In this document: in pieces, positions 43,401 through 56,339 of the stretch | Position numbering within the stretch: the first letter of the stretch is position 1 | Layout of the letters: every line of letters starts with the position of its first letter | Assembly: GCA_029851415.1 (NCBI GenBank) | Contig: CM056743.1 | Span: forward strand, 78,076,186-78,140,185 | Source: Eretmocerus hayati | Lineage: Eukaryota > Arthropoda > Insecta > Hymenoptera > Aphelinidae | Reading direction: 5' to 3' | DNA length: 64,000 nucleotides | The notes under the pieces: model-generated | What the model saw: only the letters and a program-made list of their open reading frames with translations | What the model was told of the DNA's origin: nothing | Database searches by the model: none | Position numbers and translations under genes: made by a program

Positions 43401-43559
43401 ATATTTGACTCAAATTTTTTACTCTAATATTCGACTCGGATATTACACTATATTTGACTTGAATATTTGAGTCAAATATTCAATTCTAATATTTGAGTCT
43501 AAAAAGTACCCAAATCCTGAGGCTAATAATCCACCCTAACATTAGAGTCTAATTTTAGA

Positions 43560-45420
43560 GTCAAATACTTTCACCAGGGCACATGTCTCATCCTGATTGC
43601 TCAAATTTTGATGGTATCGAATGGTAATGAATATGACGATGATTCATAGTGTCTTCAGAAATGTTCGGAATTCCTCGTTCAGAATCCCCGAAGTATAGTT
43701 TTACAAGCTCCGATGGATGTCAGATCTCGCTATTCCAACAGGGAGAATTGTTCCAAGCTTCCAAGAACGAAGTGAAATGATTCTTTGTTGACTGAAGCTA
43801 TTCGATACTAGGTGTCATGCGGTCCACGAGATGTTCTTATCCACTTTAACTTTCAAATTTAGAATTCATTCAAATTTAACATTCAAATTCGAAGAGATCT
43901 GCGAACCATGATGACGTCAAGTTCTATTACACAGTCATGATCAATGAATGTAATTCCTCAAAACTTCTTGATTCGGTAGAAACTTATTCATATCTTAATT
44001 TCGATAGTAGGTGTGTTTTTCATTGGAACAGATGTTTTGAATCGAGGGAGAGTATTTGATTATTGGACGAAGAAAAATGTCACGTGAGCCTAAGATCGAT
44101 GTGAGAGAATCTTCTGCTTGCCGAGAAGATGCTATAGTTCAGCCATCTAGACCTCAGCAGATTTTTTTTCGATATCAACCCTATGCTAGCTTCGGTTCGA
44201 GTGCATGATGCTCGGAAATTTGAGTTCTAAGAATGAAAGACCTATGCCATGAACCAGAAATATGATGCCTAACTCAAAACACACTAATTTGAGTGAAACT
44301 CGTACGAAATTCTGGTTTGTAACTCGGATCGTAGAGACGTTTTAGTAATCGAGGCAAAATAGGATAGGATTATCCCATTAAGTGTGAGTTTTCGTATCCT
44401 CACTTGAGTTGAGAAGTAAACTTCTATATTTTGAAAATCATGTCCCTACGGAGACAAATTCTTCTTTATTCACGTTCTTAGCAAAGCGAACTATCAAAGA
44501 TGATCACTGGAAATATATTCTGGACAAGTATGAGTCGGTAAAAATTAAAGAATCGTGGGCCTCACTAGTGAAAACAATCGCAGTGTGGAAACGTGTAATG
44601 ATGGAAAAAATGTTTCTCATTCATCCCACTTCGACTCTGAACAAGTTCTAGCATGAAATTCCAAAAAGACCGAGGCGATATCGATCTCATGAAGCAAAGA
44701 AATTACGAAAACTCCGATCAAATAGTACTGTTATTAATCCCTCGACTTTTGGTGTCCAATATACTGAACAAGGCTGTTTTTGATGATTGACAATGACATT
44801 TGATGAAAGTGTTTGAAGAGTCTTCGAAAAATCAAAACATTCCTTGTATAATGTCGAACTATGTTGGCTTGAGAATTAGGTCTCAATACTCGACCGTCTC
44901 CCAGAAAGAAAATGAACATAAGAGAGAAATTGCCTCTCTAATATTGCTATTTTTGATTGACACCCGTATTCGATGGTTGGACTATCAAAAAGTTGTATCG
45001 GCTGCCGAAAATCAGTCACAAAGTTAACGGGTTGAGCAAACTCTTATGAATCTATCATGAATCGCGTATTCTCCGGACGCATCTCATTTATATATTCGAT
45101 AACTCATGCTCGTCGTTTCAAAAAATCAAGATGTATGGACTGAATCTTCAAAACTACTCTAATTTTGAAAATAAATTTTCAGCTCAGATATTTCAGGGAT
45201 TTTTCATTTTTACAAATATTCATCATTTCAGTGTTAAAGGTTCAACAATTCCAGGATTGCTATTTCATGAATAACTTGGGATCAGGAAAATATTCCTGCC
45301 CTGGATGGAAACTGGTTCGTTAGGATAGATTTGAATTTTCAATCATGAAACTTTATTCAATGACACCTGTGCCTTGCAAGTTTCCAATATGCGCGTGGGT
45401 TTTAGATATGGGAATGTATA
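43560..45420. other. Intergenic or intronic, no gene recognised
   Basis: No convincing coding exon was found here, although an exon continuing the minus-strand gene that starts at 45745 would be expected. A plus-strand frame at 44409-44651 is open but unrecognised. Confidence 0.35.
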
Positions 45421-45425
45421 CTTAC

Positions 45426-45745
45426 CTTTTTTTGGGATGATTGCCAGGTCCAGGATCTTGTATCTCGATTTTGAATACCCCATCCAACCACTGTTGGTGT
45501 TTTTTTTCGATTACTGTCCAATTCTTTTGGTTTTTCGGAAGTCCATCCAGGCATTTTTTCACATTATTCAGAAAATTTTGTCGCAAAGCGTTGATGATGA
45601 GCTGTTGAATTCGATCCGTAACCAGCACTCGCGATTCGATACAAATTAAGTGCAATAATTCATTTTTAGCTAAATACAAGTCAGAACACTTATATTTTTT
45701 CAAAATATTAAACAGTTGTCGTCTACTAATTTCACACAGTTTCAT
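45426..45745 (-). CDS. First coding exon of an unidentified gene
   Basis: The exon starts at an ATG (MKLCEISRRQ), runs 106 codons and ends in phase 2 at an excellent donor, AG/GTAAGT. It is basic and predicted helical, with a W-[TIV]-x-[IV]-E-K-K-x-x-x-W-L-D motif near its end and a tail P-G-N-H-P-K-K. The compact pattern and donor argue for a real gene, perhaps transposon-related, but the next exon was not found in the 1.8 kb searched downstream. An upstream in-frame ATG at 45793 is possible. Confidence 0.5.
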
Positions 45746-46040
45746 TGTGAACACGGAAACGCAAACGAAACGAGCACAAAGTTGAGTGTTCAAAGGTTAT
45801 CCACTGTCTGACGAACAAATACAGGTGGAATCGAGCTTGCATAGGGCCGAGTAGAAGCTCGTGTATTCTATGTTTACATATATAGCCCACCAATTCATCG
45901 TAAGTGGGGTAAACAAAAGCTGCATAGTGCTTGCGAGCCATATGATTTTGAATTTCCACCCGCCAAACTCATTTCTCTCACACGCGCGCACATATACACA
46001 CTCTCTTCGCCTCTCTCCATCTTCTCCTCCCACTCTCTCC

Positions 46041-46782
46041 CACACCCTCTCTCTCTCTCTCTTTTTTTTTTTTTTTAAGGTGGTTAGAGGGCAAAATCTG
46101 CCTCAGGATCCCTCGGATCCGTCCCCAGACACCGGACTGGTTCAGCTTACGCGGACTACGCATAGCCCACGCAGGCCATACCAGGCGGGACACGGGTTTG
46201 GGAGGGGCCCACCGAGAGGTGGGCCCGGCCGTGTAATATCCCTCTCCCCTCGATGTCCGATACCTAGGGCATCGGGCAATCAAGAAGGAGATCCACCTGC
46301 ATCTACCATCTCATCCCGGAACCGCGTGAGCATTACTTCAGGATGAGCGGCATGTCTCGCGCTCGATTGCGAGCGTTCCTCTTCTCCATCTTCTCTCTTC
46401 GGCCACTTGTCGGCATCTTCTATCTTCATTCTTCATTGTTCCCTCTCTTTCTTCTTTCTTCTCTCTTCTTTCTCCTTTCTTCCCTCTTCAGTGCAACAGA
46501 TTCCTCCTGGAATCATTTGGGCCTCTTCTGTTTCAATCGGCAGAGTCACTGTAATTCGCCTGCTTCGAGGCGCCTCACTTCCCTCTCTTTCTCCTCTTTG
46601 CGGGTCATCACCAGCTTGATGTATCCGGTGAGTCTATCCCATGTCTCCTGGTTGCGGAGCAAGTACGGGACGAGATTCTCAGGTGTTAGTTGAGCTCCCA
46701 GCCATTCATCCAGCTCGGCGCGATCTCTCCGGGTGTCGCCGCACTGCGCTGACATGCTGGGGTCGTCCTCTTCTTGAATCTC

Positions 46783-46783
<1 letters not shown>
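46041..46783 (-). mobile_element. 3' fragment of an R1-like LINE within (TC)n
   Basis: In minus sense the fragment runs from a truncated start at the edge of a long (GA)n tract (46783), through the end of a reading frame, a GC-rich 3'UTR of about 480 bp, to a run of about 15 A, followed by (GA)n again at 46041-46062. Both sides are therefore the same dinucleotide repeat. The coding end resembles the C-terminus of R1-clade LINE ORF2. Confidence 0.6.
46546..46755 (-). CDS. C-terminal end of R1-like LINE ORF2 (partial)
   Basis: The 69-residue end contains LTPENLVPYLLRNQETWDRL and IKLVMTRKEEKERE, matching the general L-T-P-[DE]-N-L-[IV]-x-x-[ML]-L...W...[IV]-M-x-x-K-E-x-E-R pattern that ends ORF2 of R1 and related insect LINEs. 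No catalytic part remains. Confidence 0.55.
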   Translation of the reverse strand: MSAQCGDTRRDRAELDEWLGAQLTPENLVPYLLRNQETWDRLTGYIKLVMTRKEEKEREVRRLEAGELQ

Positions 46784-47666
<883 letters not shown>

Positions 47667-47690
47667 TCTCTCTCTCTCTCTCTCTCTCTC
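47667..47690 (+). repeat. (TC)n between two LINE copies
   Basis: Twelve TC units join the (ATCA)n tail of copy B to the truncated start of copy C. Confidence 0.95.
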
Positions 47691-48129
47691 GAAGAGAGAG
47701 GAAGATATCGTTGTTTAAAGAGGCCTTAAAAGATCTCTTGATGACACAGACTCCTCAGAAGATTGATGTGGAGAAGAAGCATTATTTTAATCTATGATAG
47801 GCTTGGGTTCTTATTTTTAGCTTACGATTAGTTTTACGTGACCTTCTGTCACCTGACTGAAGCAAACTGTGATATTTTCTCTTTTGTGAACCCATGCTCT
47901 CAAATTTTAGACATATGCGAATTCGCAATTGTAATGACTAGTCACAATTTGTGATATGTACCTGTCGTTGACCAAATCGCTTGTGTTATATATATTTTAC
48001 ACCTTTTCTTTTTATTTTTGAATTTTTGAATACTCAATTATTTCTAGAATTATGCAACATATGTAGAAATATGTGGGTTATATTTTGTCTTATGACGAAT
48101 AAAGGACATCAATCAATCAATCAATCAAT

Positions 48130-48133
<4 letters not shown>
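47691..48133 (+). mobile_element. 3' fragment of the CR1/L2-like LINE family (copy C)
   Basis: A shorter truncation of the same family: about 30 codons of the C-terminus (SLFKEALKDLL... KKHYFNL), a 3'UTR, AATAAAGGACATC and five ATCA repeats, again followed by (TC)n at 48134-48162. The orientation is the same as copy B. Confidence 0.85.

Positions 48134-48162
<29 letters not shown>
48134..48162 (+). repeat. (TC)n after copy C
   Basis: About 14 TC units immediately after the (ATCA)n tail, then degenerate C/T-rich DNA. Confidence 0.95.
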
Positions 48163-48166
<4 letters not shown>

Positions 48167-48169
48167 TTT

Positions 48170-50070
48170 CTTTGTTTACTTCACAGATACGACTGCGAAA
48201 TTGCAAAACATTCTCGCTCGAAATCGGATCCGATGATTTGTTGTTATGCTCAACATAATATAGTGACTAGATAATCTCATGGAATATACTGATTGGATGC
48301 GCTTGAATGTTTACCCAACATAACCAGTGTTTGGGAATCAAATTAGTAATTTGGAAATCCAACCAGCTGATTGAAAAAATTGCTCTTTCATGTGGGGTGA
48401 AATTCAACCGATATGGTTGAATTCTCACCAAGATGGATGAAGTTTTTCGAAAAAACTTCCCACGGCGAAATATCTTCTATCAAGTCAAGTTCGATTTTAT
48501 TCATGAATTATGCTATGACCATTGACAGAAGTGAGATTTCCATGCGCAAAGGATAATCGAATTTATATGGGGTTCCAAATCTTTTTCTCGTCACTTCCTC
48601 CAGATTCCTCACTTCAAAATATGGGGAACGAACGGACGCTTGGGCACCAGAAATTTTTCTGCTGGTGAGCAAATTGGTGGAATTTTTGATTTTCTTTTTA
48701 TGAATATGCTGAGTTTCTCACACTAAAACTGTTCAAGCTCTTGAATCAAGAAACCGTTACGCGATTGGGCGCATTTGTTAGTTAAGAGAGAATACTACTG
48801 AAATATGTCCGGGAGAATTATTTTCCATGTAAATACTCTTATATATGGAGGATTTCGTAAAAATCGTCATCCAATTTTCTCCTTAAAAACACATTCGCGA
48901 AGAAATGCCGGAGACATTTCGGTTAACGTGAGATTCGATGCTCATCTTGAAAAAAGGTCCTATTCTGGTTTTTGCACTTCCAAATGAGTTTGGAGCGAGT
49001 TTTGACAATTTGACATTTTGACCAATCATAAAACGGTTCTTTCCTGCGTATGCGCGTCGATCCTCGGCGTTGAAACCCCGTGCAGTGGGTAGCCCGTAAC
49101 ATTTCCTTTGAAATTACTACTGGTAGAGCTCAATTTTCAGACACTCAGACAAAAGCTATGACACTCTCAAGAAAAACGATGAATAGAGAAATTGGATCCG
49201 ATCCTTGAATATGTATTAGGTTTTTCAGATTTGAGGCGCTGAAATTTTTTATTGCATTTTGAAGCTTGGAATCTTGATTCGAGAGCATTTAGATGGACTT
49301 CATGAGTGGTCATTCTCGAGGGAATTTTTCGATCTATCGATTGTGTGAGGCTCTAGTCCAGTCAAATGACGCGGATCTCCATGAAACTGTCACGTTCTGG
49401 CTGGTGAGGAGATCAAATTGCGGCAAATCGCTTAAAACTCATCTGGAAATGTAAACCCCAGAAGGAACCTTTCTTCCGGGAGATCATACAATTCCACCTT
49501 AGAATAATAATTGAGAATTCTTCTGAGAATGCGTTCTTGAGGAAAAGTCAAGAGGTAATTCTCAAACAATCCGATATAAATAACATCATTGACATGAGAA
49601 ACTACTCTTCGAGCATATTCTGATGGGATATTCCCTCACCATCCAAATGCACCCAACCGCGTGTTAATACAGTGTTTTGTTTCAGACATAGCAGAGTTTT
49701 GGAGGTGGAAAGACGGCATTCTTTTTATAGGAAACGAATCAAAAGTTTCATAAATTCGCTCAGCAGCTACGCAAGAAAAGATTTTGGGATCCTAGTGACT
49801 ATTAAATCATCATATTTTCAGGTATCAAATTGATACAAAATCACGAGGGAAAGACGGAATAGATGGGCGAATAAACATGAAATACTAAGTTCATTCGCCC
49901 ACCTATTCCACGAGGAACTGCTCAAGCGCTCTAGCCAATGAATTACTAATATTCTCAATGTATTCCATTACTTAGTCAGAGAATTCCACGCTGGCACAGG
50001 TGTTTATCCCTAGGGAACCAACCTCTGCATGACAATAGGAATGAGTCTTTGAAGAATTCTGTGTGGATAC
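48170..50070. other. Intergenic, no gene recognised
   Basis: AT-rich sequence with only short, overlapping open frames on both strands. No repeats or RNA genes seen. Confidence 0.4.
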
Positions 50071-50074
50071 ATTT

Positions 50075-51150
50075 CGACGTAAAATTTTCTGATCTTCCGA
50101 TTGCCGCAGTCAAAATTCCGAAATTCTGACAAAAAATCGCCAAAACAACCCAAAAGCTCCGAAAAATGCGTTTTTGGAAAAACTGGTTATACCATCAAAT
50201 TTGTGTGTTTAAATGCAACAACTTTGGTTTCTATCGAAATTTGCGTAAATCGCTCCTTTCTCGCCCTATGGGAGCTTTTTGAGCGCCCCCATTCGTTTTT
50301 CTGGCTCTCGCTCCATCCGGCTGGTGCACAGGCCTCAGGGTGGATTTAAAAAAAATTTTGAAAATACCTATTTCGACGTAAAATTTTCTGATCTTTCGAT
50401 TGCCGCAGTCAAAATTCCGAAATTCTGCCAAAAAACCTCCAAAACAGCCCAAAAACCTCCAAAAAATGCACTTTTGGAAAAACTGGTTATACCATCAAAT
50501 TTGTGTGTTTAAATGCAACAACTTTGGTTTCTATCGAAATTTGCGTAAATCGCTCCTTTCTCGCCCTATGGGAGCTTTTTGAGCGCCCCCATTCGTTTTT
50601 CTGGCTCTCGCTCCATCCGGCTGGTGCACAGGCCTCAGGGTGGATTTAAAAAAAATTTTGAAAATACCTATTTCGACGTAAAATTTTCTGATCTTTCGAT
50701 TGCCGCAGTCAAAATTCCGAAATTCTGCCAAAAAACCTCCAAAACAGCCCAAAAACCTCCAAAAAATGCACTTTTGGAAAAACTGGTTATACCATAAAAT
50801 CTGTGTGTTCAAATGCAACAACTTCGGTTCCCATCAAAATTTGCGTAAATCGCTCCTTTCTCGCCCTATGGGAGCTTTTTGAGCGCCCCCATTTCGTTTT
50901 CCTGGCTCTTGCTCCATCTGGCTGGTGCACAGGCCTCAGGGTGGATTTAGAAAAAATTTTGAAAATACCTATTTCGACGTAAAATTTTCTGATCTTTCGA
51001 TTGCCGCAGTCAAAATTCCGAAATTCTGCCAAAAAACCGCCAAAACAGTCCAAAAACCTCCAAAAAATGCATTTTTGGAAAAACTGGTTATACCATCAAA
51101 TTTGTGTGTCAAAATGCAACAACTTTAGTTCCCATCAAAATTTGCGTAAA
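50075..51150. repeat. 300-bp tandem satellite, about 3.6 units
   Basis: CGACGTAAAATTTTCTGATC recurs at about 50075, 50374, 50674 and 50975, giving periods of 299, 300 and 301 bp. The second and third units are almost identical; the first and fourth are slightly diverged. Open frames that repeat in phase through the array (because 300 is a multiple of three) show no known domain and occur on both strands, so I regard them as by-products. Confidence 0.9.
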
Positions 51151-51159
51151 TCACTTCCC

Positions 51160-54100
51160 CTCTGATTTAAACCCTTAATACTGTTGTTTTTTCAGTATTT
51201 TCGCGGTTTTTCGCTAGCCGTCAGCGTATGCGCAGAGGAGGCTCCTCGGGGGAAAAGGATTCGGATTCTGCATGTCAAAAGCTACAGTTTCCCCCCTTGG
51301 AACATTCCGAAATCGCACGTTTTCAGGGTAATCATAATTGTGGTCTTCCTCGTGTTACGTAAGACTGTTTGCATCGCTTTTCCAGAGGTAGAGAGCACTC
51401 TTAAGAACGAATCACGATAAGTTACTGTGGATTCGTGATAAGGGCGTTACCCCCTGGAAAGATCAAAGCATATAATCTGCATTTAGAAGTCATGCTGAAC
51501 GAGGCACATTGAGATAAGCACATTTGAGTTCAATTGTATGAAAATAAAAGATCAGGGTATGACAAGTGGAAGTCCGTGCGTGCGTACTAATGGAGGGGAA
51601 ATTGCAGTCGATACAAACCTCAGGTGTAATTCTTTAACAAGTTGGGAATTTGGAATCAAGGTCATATCATAGACTCTGTACCTCACTAGCTGATTCAACC
51701 TTTTACCGCGAAATCGAGCCAGAGACCTCACGGATCGAAGTTGAATTTTAGGACAAATTCATACTTGATTCCCCCCCCCCTCAAATATAAATCCCGGTCC
51801 GATTGATCCAGTCTCATTCCAGATCCGATATTTTAGGAACAAAGAATATAGATTTGATTCACTTCAGCTCGTCGTTGCGTGTAAATCTTTTCGGGTACAC
51901 TTGATGAGAAGGAGATTTGTGTAAATTTAGATGGACTTCCGTGAATTATATCAGAGAATTTTGATGGTACCTGACTATTGAAGTAGGTTGTATTTTATTG
52001 TCTGCGGAAGTTCACAAGGTGAAACTGTTAGAACTATTTCTCTGGGCGAATATGTAATTTTCTACAGTTAAATATGGGAATTCGACAGATGAATACGTGA
52101 TCTATAACACTTAGATCTTAGACTTAACAAGGACATTTGCATATGAATCTGTAGATTGTACCAATGCAATATGCAATTCATAAGCTGTCATGAAGAATTC
52201 CCTGATGCACGGGAATGATGCATTGTTAATAATTAATTCCCGGTTATAATTCAGCACTACCAAAACATGTTGATCAAGTCATATTACGTTTTATGAATCA
52301 TCACGTTTTATGCAGGCGAAATACTACTGGCGTTTCAAGATACCTTCATATGTAAGCCTCAATGGTGCAGTGGTCAAGCCTCCAGAATTCTAACCTAATG
52401 ATCGGAAGTACCCATGATGAACAAAACTAAATTTCAGAAGTGATTTTTCAAATATTTCACTAAATCTTGGGGTTATACAGCTCCACTCAAGCTGGATGAA
52501 ACTTTTGTAGACGAGAAAAATTGTCATTTTATTAATTTGGCAAGCGGTTAGTCGACAGTTTGAATTTGTAGAATCCACATATTTAGGTTTCATATGCAAC
52601 ACGTAAAACTGTATCCGAGGATTAACAGATTGAGCCTAGTTTGGGGAATAGTCCTCTGGGTGATTTTGCAGGTTGAGATTCGCAGTACATGAATTTATAC
52701 GAGCAATGAACATTCTTGGGACCCAGGGAAGGCTATACATCACGCATATCACACTTTGAAATAGGGGAATACTCGTCAGATTTGGCAACCATGGATTCCT
52801 AGCCTTGCGCCAGTATCTAGTTATACGGGGGTCGGGATCGGTTATTCATGGGCAAATGATCGTTACGCCCAAGATAATTTTGATTATCCCCAATAAACTC
52901 CTATGGGGTTCATTTCCATAATTTTTCTTGACACCCCTGCTCGATTTGATTCTCATTGAGCGAGACATCCTCCCAAATGAGGAGCTTAGAAACCCATTAG
53001 GTTTAGTGTAAATGCTGTACCATAAATTCGAGTCTTGAAAACAAACTTAACCCTTCGATGACATCGTCAGCGAAAAACTGAAATGTGCCGATATCTTCAA
53101 GAATGATCTGAGAATTCAAGGATGATCGATTAGTCCTGGACTCTAACCCATCGTTCCCACTTCCTTTGAAGCATCAATGAACCACTTCTCAGACCCAAAG
53201 TTTGTTTCTATGTGCGATTTAGAAAAGAAGGGCCCTGACAGTCAGTATTGGGACCATATTCCGCGGATAATAAGAACTCATGGACTCCTTTGTCAGTCAA
53301 ATAAATTCCGGGAAACGATCCCTTTGTCTACAAGTGTGATTTCGCAAGTTGCTACGATCAGAATTCATAAGCAAAGTTAGAAACTCGAACTGTGAGAAAT
53401 ATTTATAAGGTCACTCATCTGTTAAGATCTGAGATTTTCATCTCGTAGCAATACCTAACCTAGCCATAGTTAGTATTTCTTTTAGTAGCAGGAACAGGCT
53501 GCTTGAAATTCCAATGCAGCAGAAAATTGATCCCACGCTTGGTTACACAATTAACTTCATTCGTCTACAATCAATCATGTGATGACTCATATATATATAT
53601 ATACATCTTCAAACAGGTTCAGAATAGTAAAAGCCGAATGCCCCTCATGAATACCAGGGCATTTTTGTTAGCTACTCACGACAATATTATGAAAGCATCC
53701 AAATATGAACCTCCTTTTGATACTAATTCAACGATGTGTAAGTCTTGGTAACTTTCACGGGTGAAAATGTCCACATAGAACGGCCAGTAATTGATAGGTT
53801 ATGTATATGAATACCTCCGTAGAAATCTTGGAGTAGCGTATCTGGAATTATTCACATACAAATCATTTACGTTTGCACTGAATCTCGCCCAAAAGTCAAA
53901 TAGCTGAATACAAAAGCGGTGAACGATTAAGATAGTTGACTGCCCGGTTGCAGAGCTTACAGGTTAGATTGACTGCTCCGAGAGGTGAAATTTAAATTAC
54001 GCAGCCACGTGCATTCCATAAAATCGCGATTGTCGGTTCAGAAATCATGGTGAATTTATGAGAAGCTTGAGGTCGATCATCTTTTGGGATTCAGGATTTT

Positions 54101-54890
54101 CCTTATACCCCGAAATTGATCCTACCCGCAAATGATATGAGATATTTTTAACGTTCCACGTTAGATCTTACTGCACTTTTGTGATGAAATAGTGGCATCA
54201 TAAGGTTAGCGTATGTCATTCAATATATACTCCAAGAATCAAGTATTTCACTGCCGTAAATTGTCTTCATGGATAATTTTATTGTCAGCTTGAACACTTG
54301 GGTGATCAGTCATTGTTTCGTGCCTCAAGCCCGTTGCACTGATTCGATGAGGGGTCAACGCGCTTAATTATCAAATTCCGAGAGCACAGCAAGTTGTACA
54401 TTTTATCCGTCTGGTTAAAAAGCGATATTCGGTAACATGGAATTGCATCTGCGAAAACGGTGGCCGAAAATGCAGACAATCAAAGAATGAAGAAGGGAGT
54501 TGTAGTGTATGTATCCCGCGAACACACGGGGGCCTCTATAGCTCAGCCGTGAAAGGCCTCGCGCAGTTCTTGGTAGTCGATCAGACTGAGTGGACCGTGT
54601 CCAGATGCTCATTCGCTCCAGACAGCCCAGAGTGTACAGCTGAGCTGTATATCCATTTTCCTTTTTTTTTGCAAAAGTGAGATTACCTTGTGTTATAGTG
54701 AATACCAGCTCGGTGAAATACGGGATCCTATACTCACCAGAGGCCACAAACCATCAAGAGATATACAATATATATGTAGTCTATTCTGAGTTGTGTTTCG
54801 AGTAAGGTTGTTGGCTTAGTCGTCACGTGATAATTTTGATTATATATCGTTTATATAGGTGAATTCATTATTAACATCAATTATATAGTA
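51160..54890. other. Long region without gene
   Basis: No confident coding or RNA gene. Seen only: a (TA)n tract at about 53588-53602 and two segments that match the RNA polymerase III A box but lack a B box (near 52363 and 54541), discussed as rejected. The last part may be the left flank of the env-like remnant. Confidence 0.4.
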
Positions 54891-54893
54891 AAA

Positions 54894-56318
54894 ATGATTG
54901 CTCCATACAAGTATTTGATACTTTTTGGTGCAATAATAGCAGTGAACGCGGTTCCTGAATGGCAACTCAAGTCTTTCCCGTCTGAATCCGGGATTTTCTT
55001 TGAAAACTATGGAGCATTGAAGATTATAAGATCACATCACCAGCATTACATTAAAATCGACATAGAGGACTTGAATGCTATTAATCAAACTTACAAAAAT
55101 GAATTAGAGTCAGTAATCTCATTGTGCCGAAATTTAACGGGAGATGATCGGCGTTTCAAGAATAGACTAGAAAACATACGTGGACAGCTGGATCAAGCGA
55201 AGATACGATATCGATTAGTGAAAAATTATTTCCTCAGGGGCGGTGATGAAGTATTTGACGGCGCGAATAGTTCCGGTATTAACCTGGTGAACCCAACGGT
55301 AACGCAGTTTGAACCCGTCATAGATTCAGGAAGGAGTCTGATGCTCATGGAAGTCGAAATTCATTCATTAATGCCGATTTTACATAACCTGTTACAAGTT
55401 GCTAGATATGGGTTTTATGAGGCGGTTGTTGGAGATAATGGCACGGACTATCCAGGCCCAACAAAAAATTGGGTATACGCAATGGGAAGCGCTATTAGGC
55501 TTCAAATACTCATTTGGGAAAAAATATTAGACATCTTCGAGTTGTCACTTCGAAATATAATCTCTCCCTATTTGTTGGGAAATGAGCGGCTTGAGGAATT
55601 CAAAATATATATGGAAATGGGATTCCCGGGTTTAAATTGATCGGCTCACCCCGAACTCATTGAAATATCTGCTGGCAGACAAGATAGCCTAGTCATCCTT
55701 GAGTTGAAAATTCCTCTTATTGACCCCAAAAAACCACAGGCTTATAAGCCACATCCACTAGGTTATAGAGTGAATTCCACCTCGATATCTCAGTTGAAAT
55801 AAGGAACAAAATTATTGGGAATTGATCACGAAAGTAAAATTGCCAACTTGATATGGCCAGTGAGAAAATGACTAAAATTACCAAAGGGCTCAATTTGTGA
55901 AGGTGTTCAGTTGTTCAATTTGAGCAAAACTTGTGAAATTAGTGTATTCATGGGTGAAAAGGAGTCGTCTCTCTGTGAAACCGAGATCAAATACTCTACA
56001 GAGGCCCAAGTCACATTTATAGAAAAATCAAATTCATGGCTGATATCAGGGCCAACCGCGGACTCAGCTATCTTAAAATGTCCGTTCCAAAAACAGCAAA
56101 ATCGGTACGTGCCTCGAGCAGCTGTTATTCAGCTCAAGGATGGATGTAGTCTCGAAATAGACCGTGTAGAATTAACATCGACGGGTTATCGAGAAATATC
56201 CATGCTTATTCCTGAATTCAATATAAGTTTGTTACACAACAAAATTCAAATTCTGCCAGAAGACCCCCCACCAGTCAGGGATCATTGCGTGATGCATTGG
56301 TTAACCATGCATCTTTGA
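54894..56318 (+). pseudogene. Envelope-like glycoprotein gene remnant (endogenous retroviral type)
   Basis: An intact 248-codon frame (54894-55640) starts with a signal peptide-like hydrophobic leader ending near AVNA. It then shows a pattern typical of insect retroviral and F-type envelope ectodomains: a G-I-F-F-E-x-x-G start, an amphipathic helical region, and a conserved cysteine. It carries several N-glycosylation sequons (NQT, NLT, NSS, NGT). After a stop, homologous-looking sequence continues in another frame from about 55645, has at least two further stops near 55800 and 55870, and is open again at 55911-56318 with a cysteine-rich part (KTCEIS, SLCETE, LKCPF). No furin site, fusion peptide or membrane anchor was identified. 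Expressed alone, the first frame would be a secreted truncated protein. No adjacent gag-pol in the right order was found upstream, so this is a decayed partial copy. Confidence 0.6.
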
Positions 56319-56339
56319 TTCTCTGCCCTTGGATTCACT

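Noticed and set aside
50101..51128. Repeated open frames on both strands through the 300-bp array
   Set aside because: The unit length is a multiple of three, so any open frame repeats automatically; no domain is recognisable.
52361..52415. tRNA-like segment with an A-box match (TGGTGCAGTGG)
   Set aside because: No B box (GGTTCGAATCC type) at the expected distance and no cloverleaf could be drawn; at most a SINE or tRNA pseudogene fragment.
54538..54610. Second A-box match (TAGCTCAGCCG) in a GC-richer patch
   Set aside because: The downstream part lacks a credible B box and T arm; not called as a tRNA.
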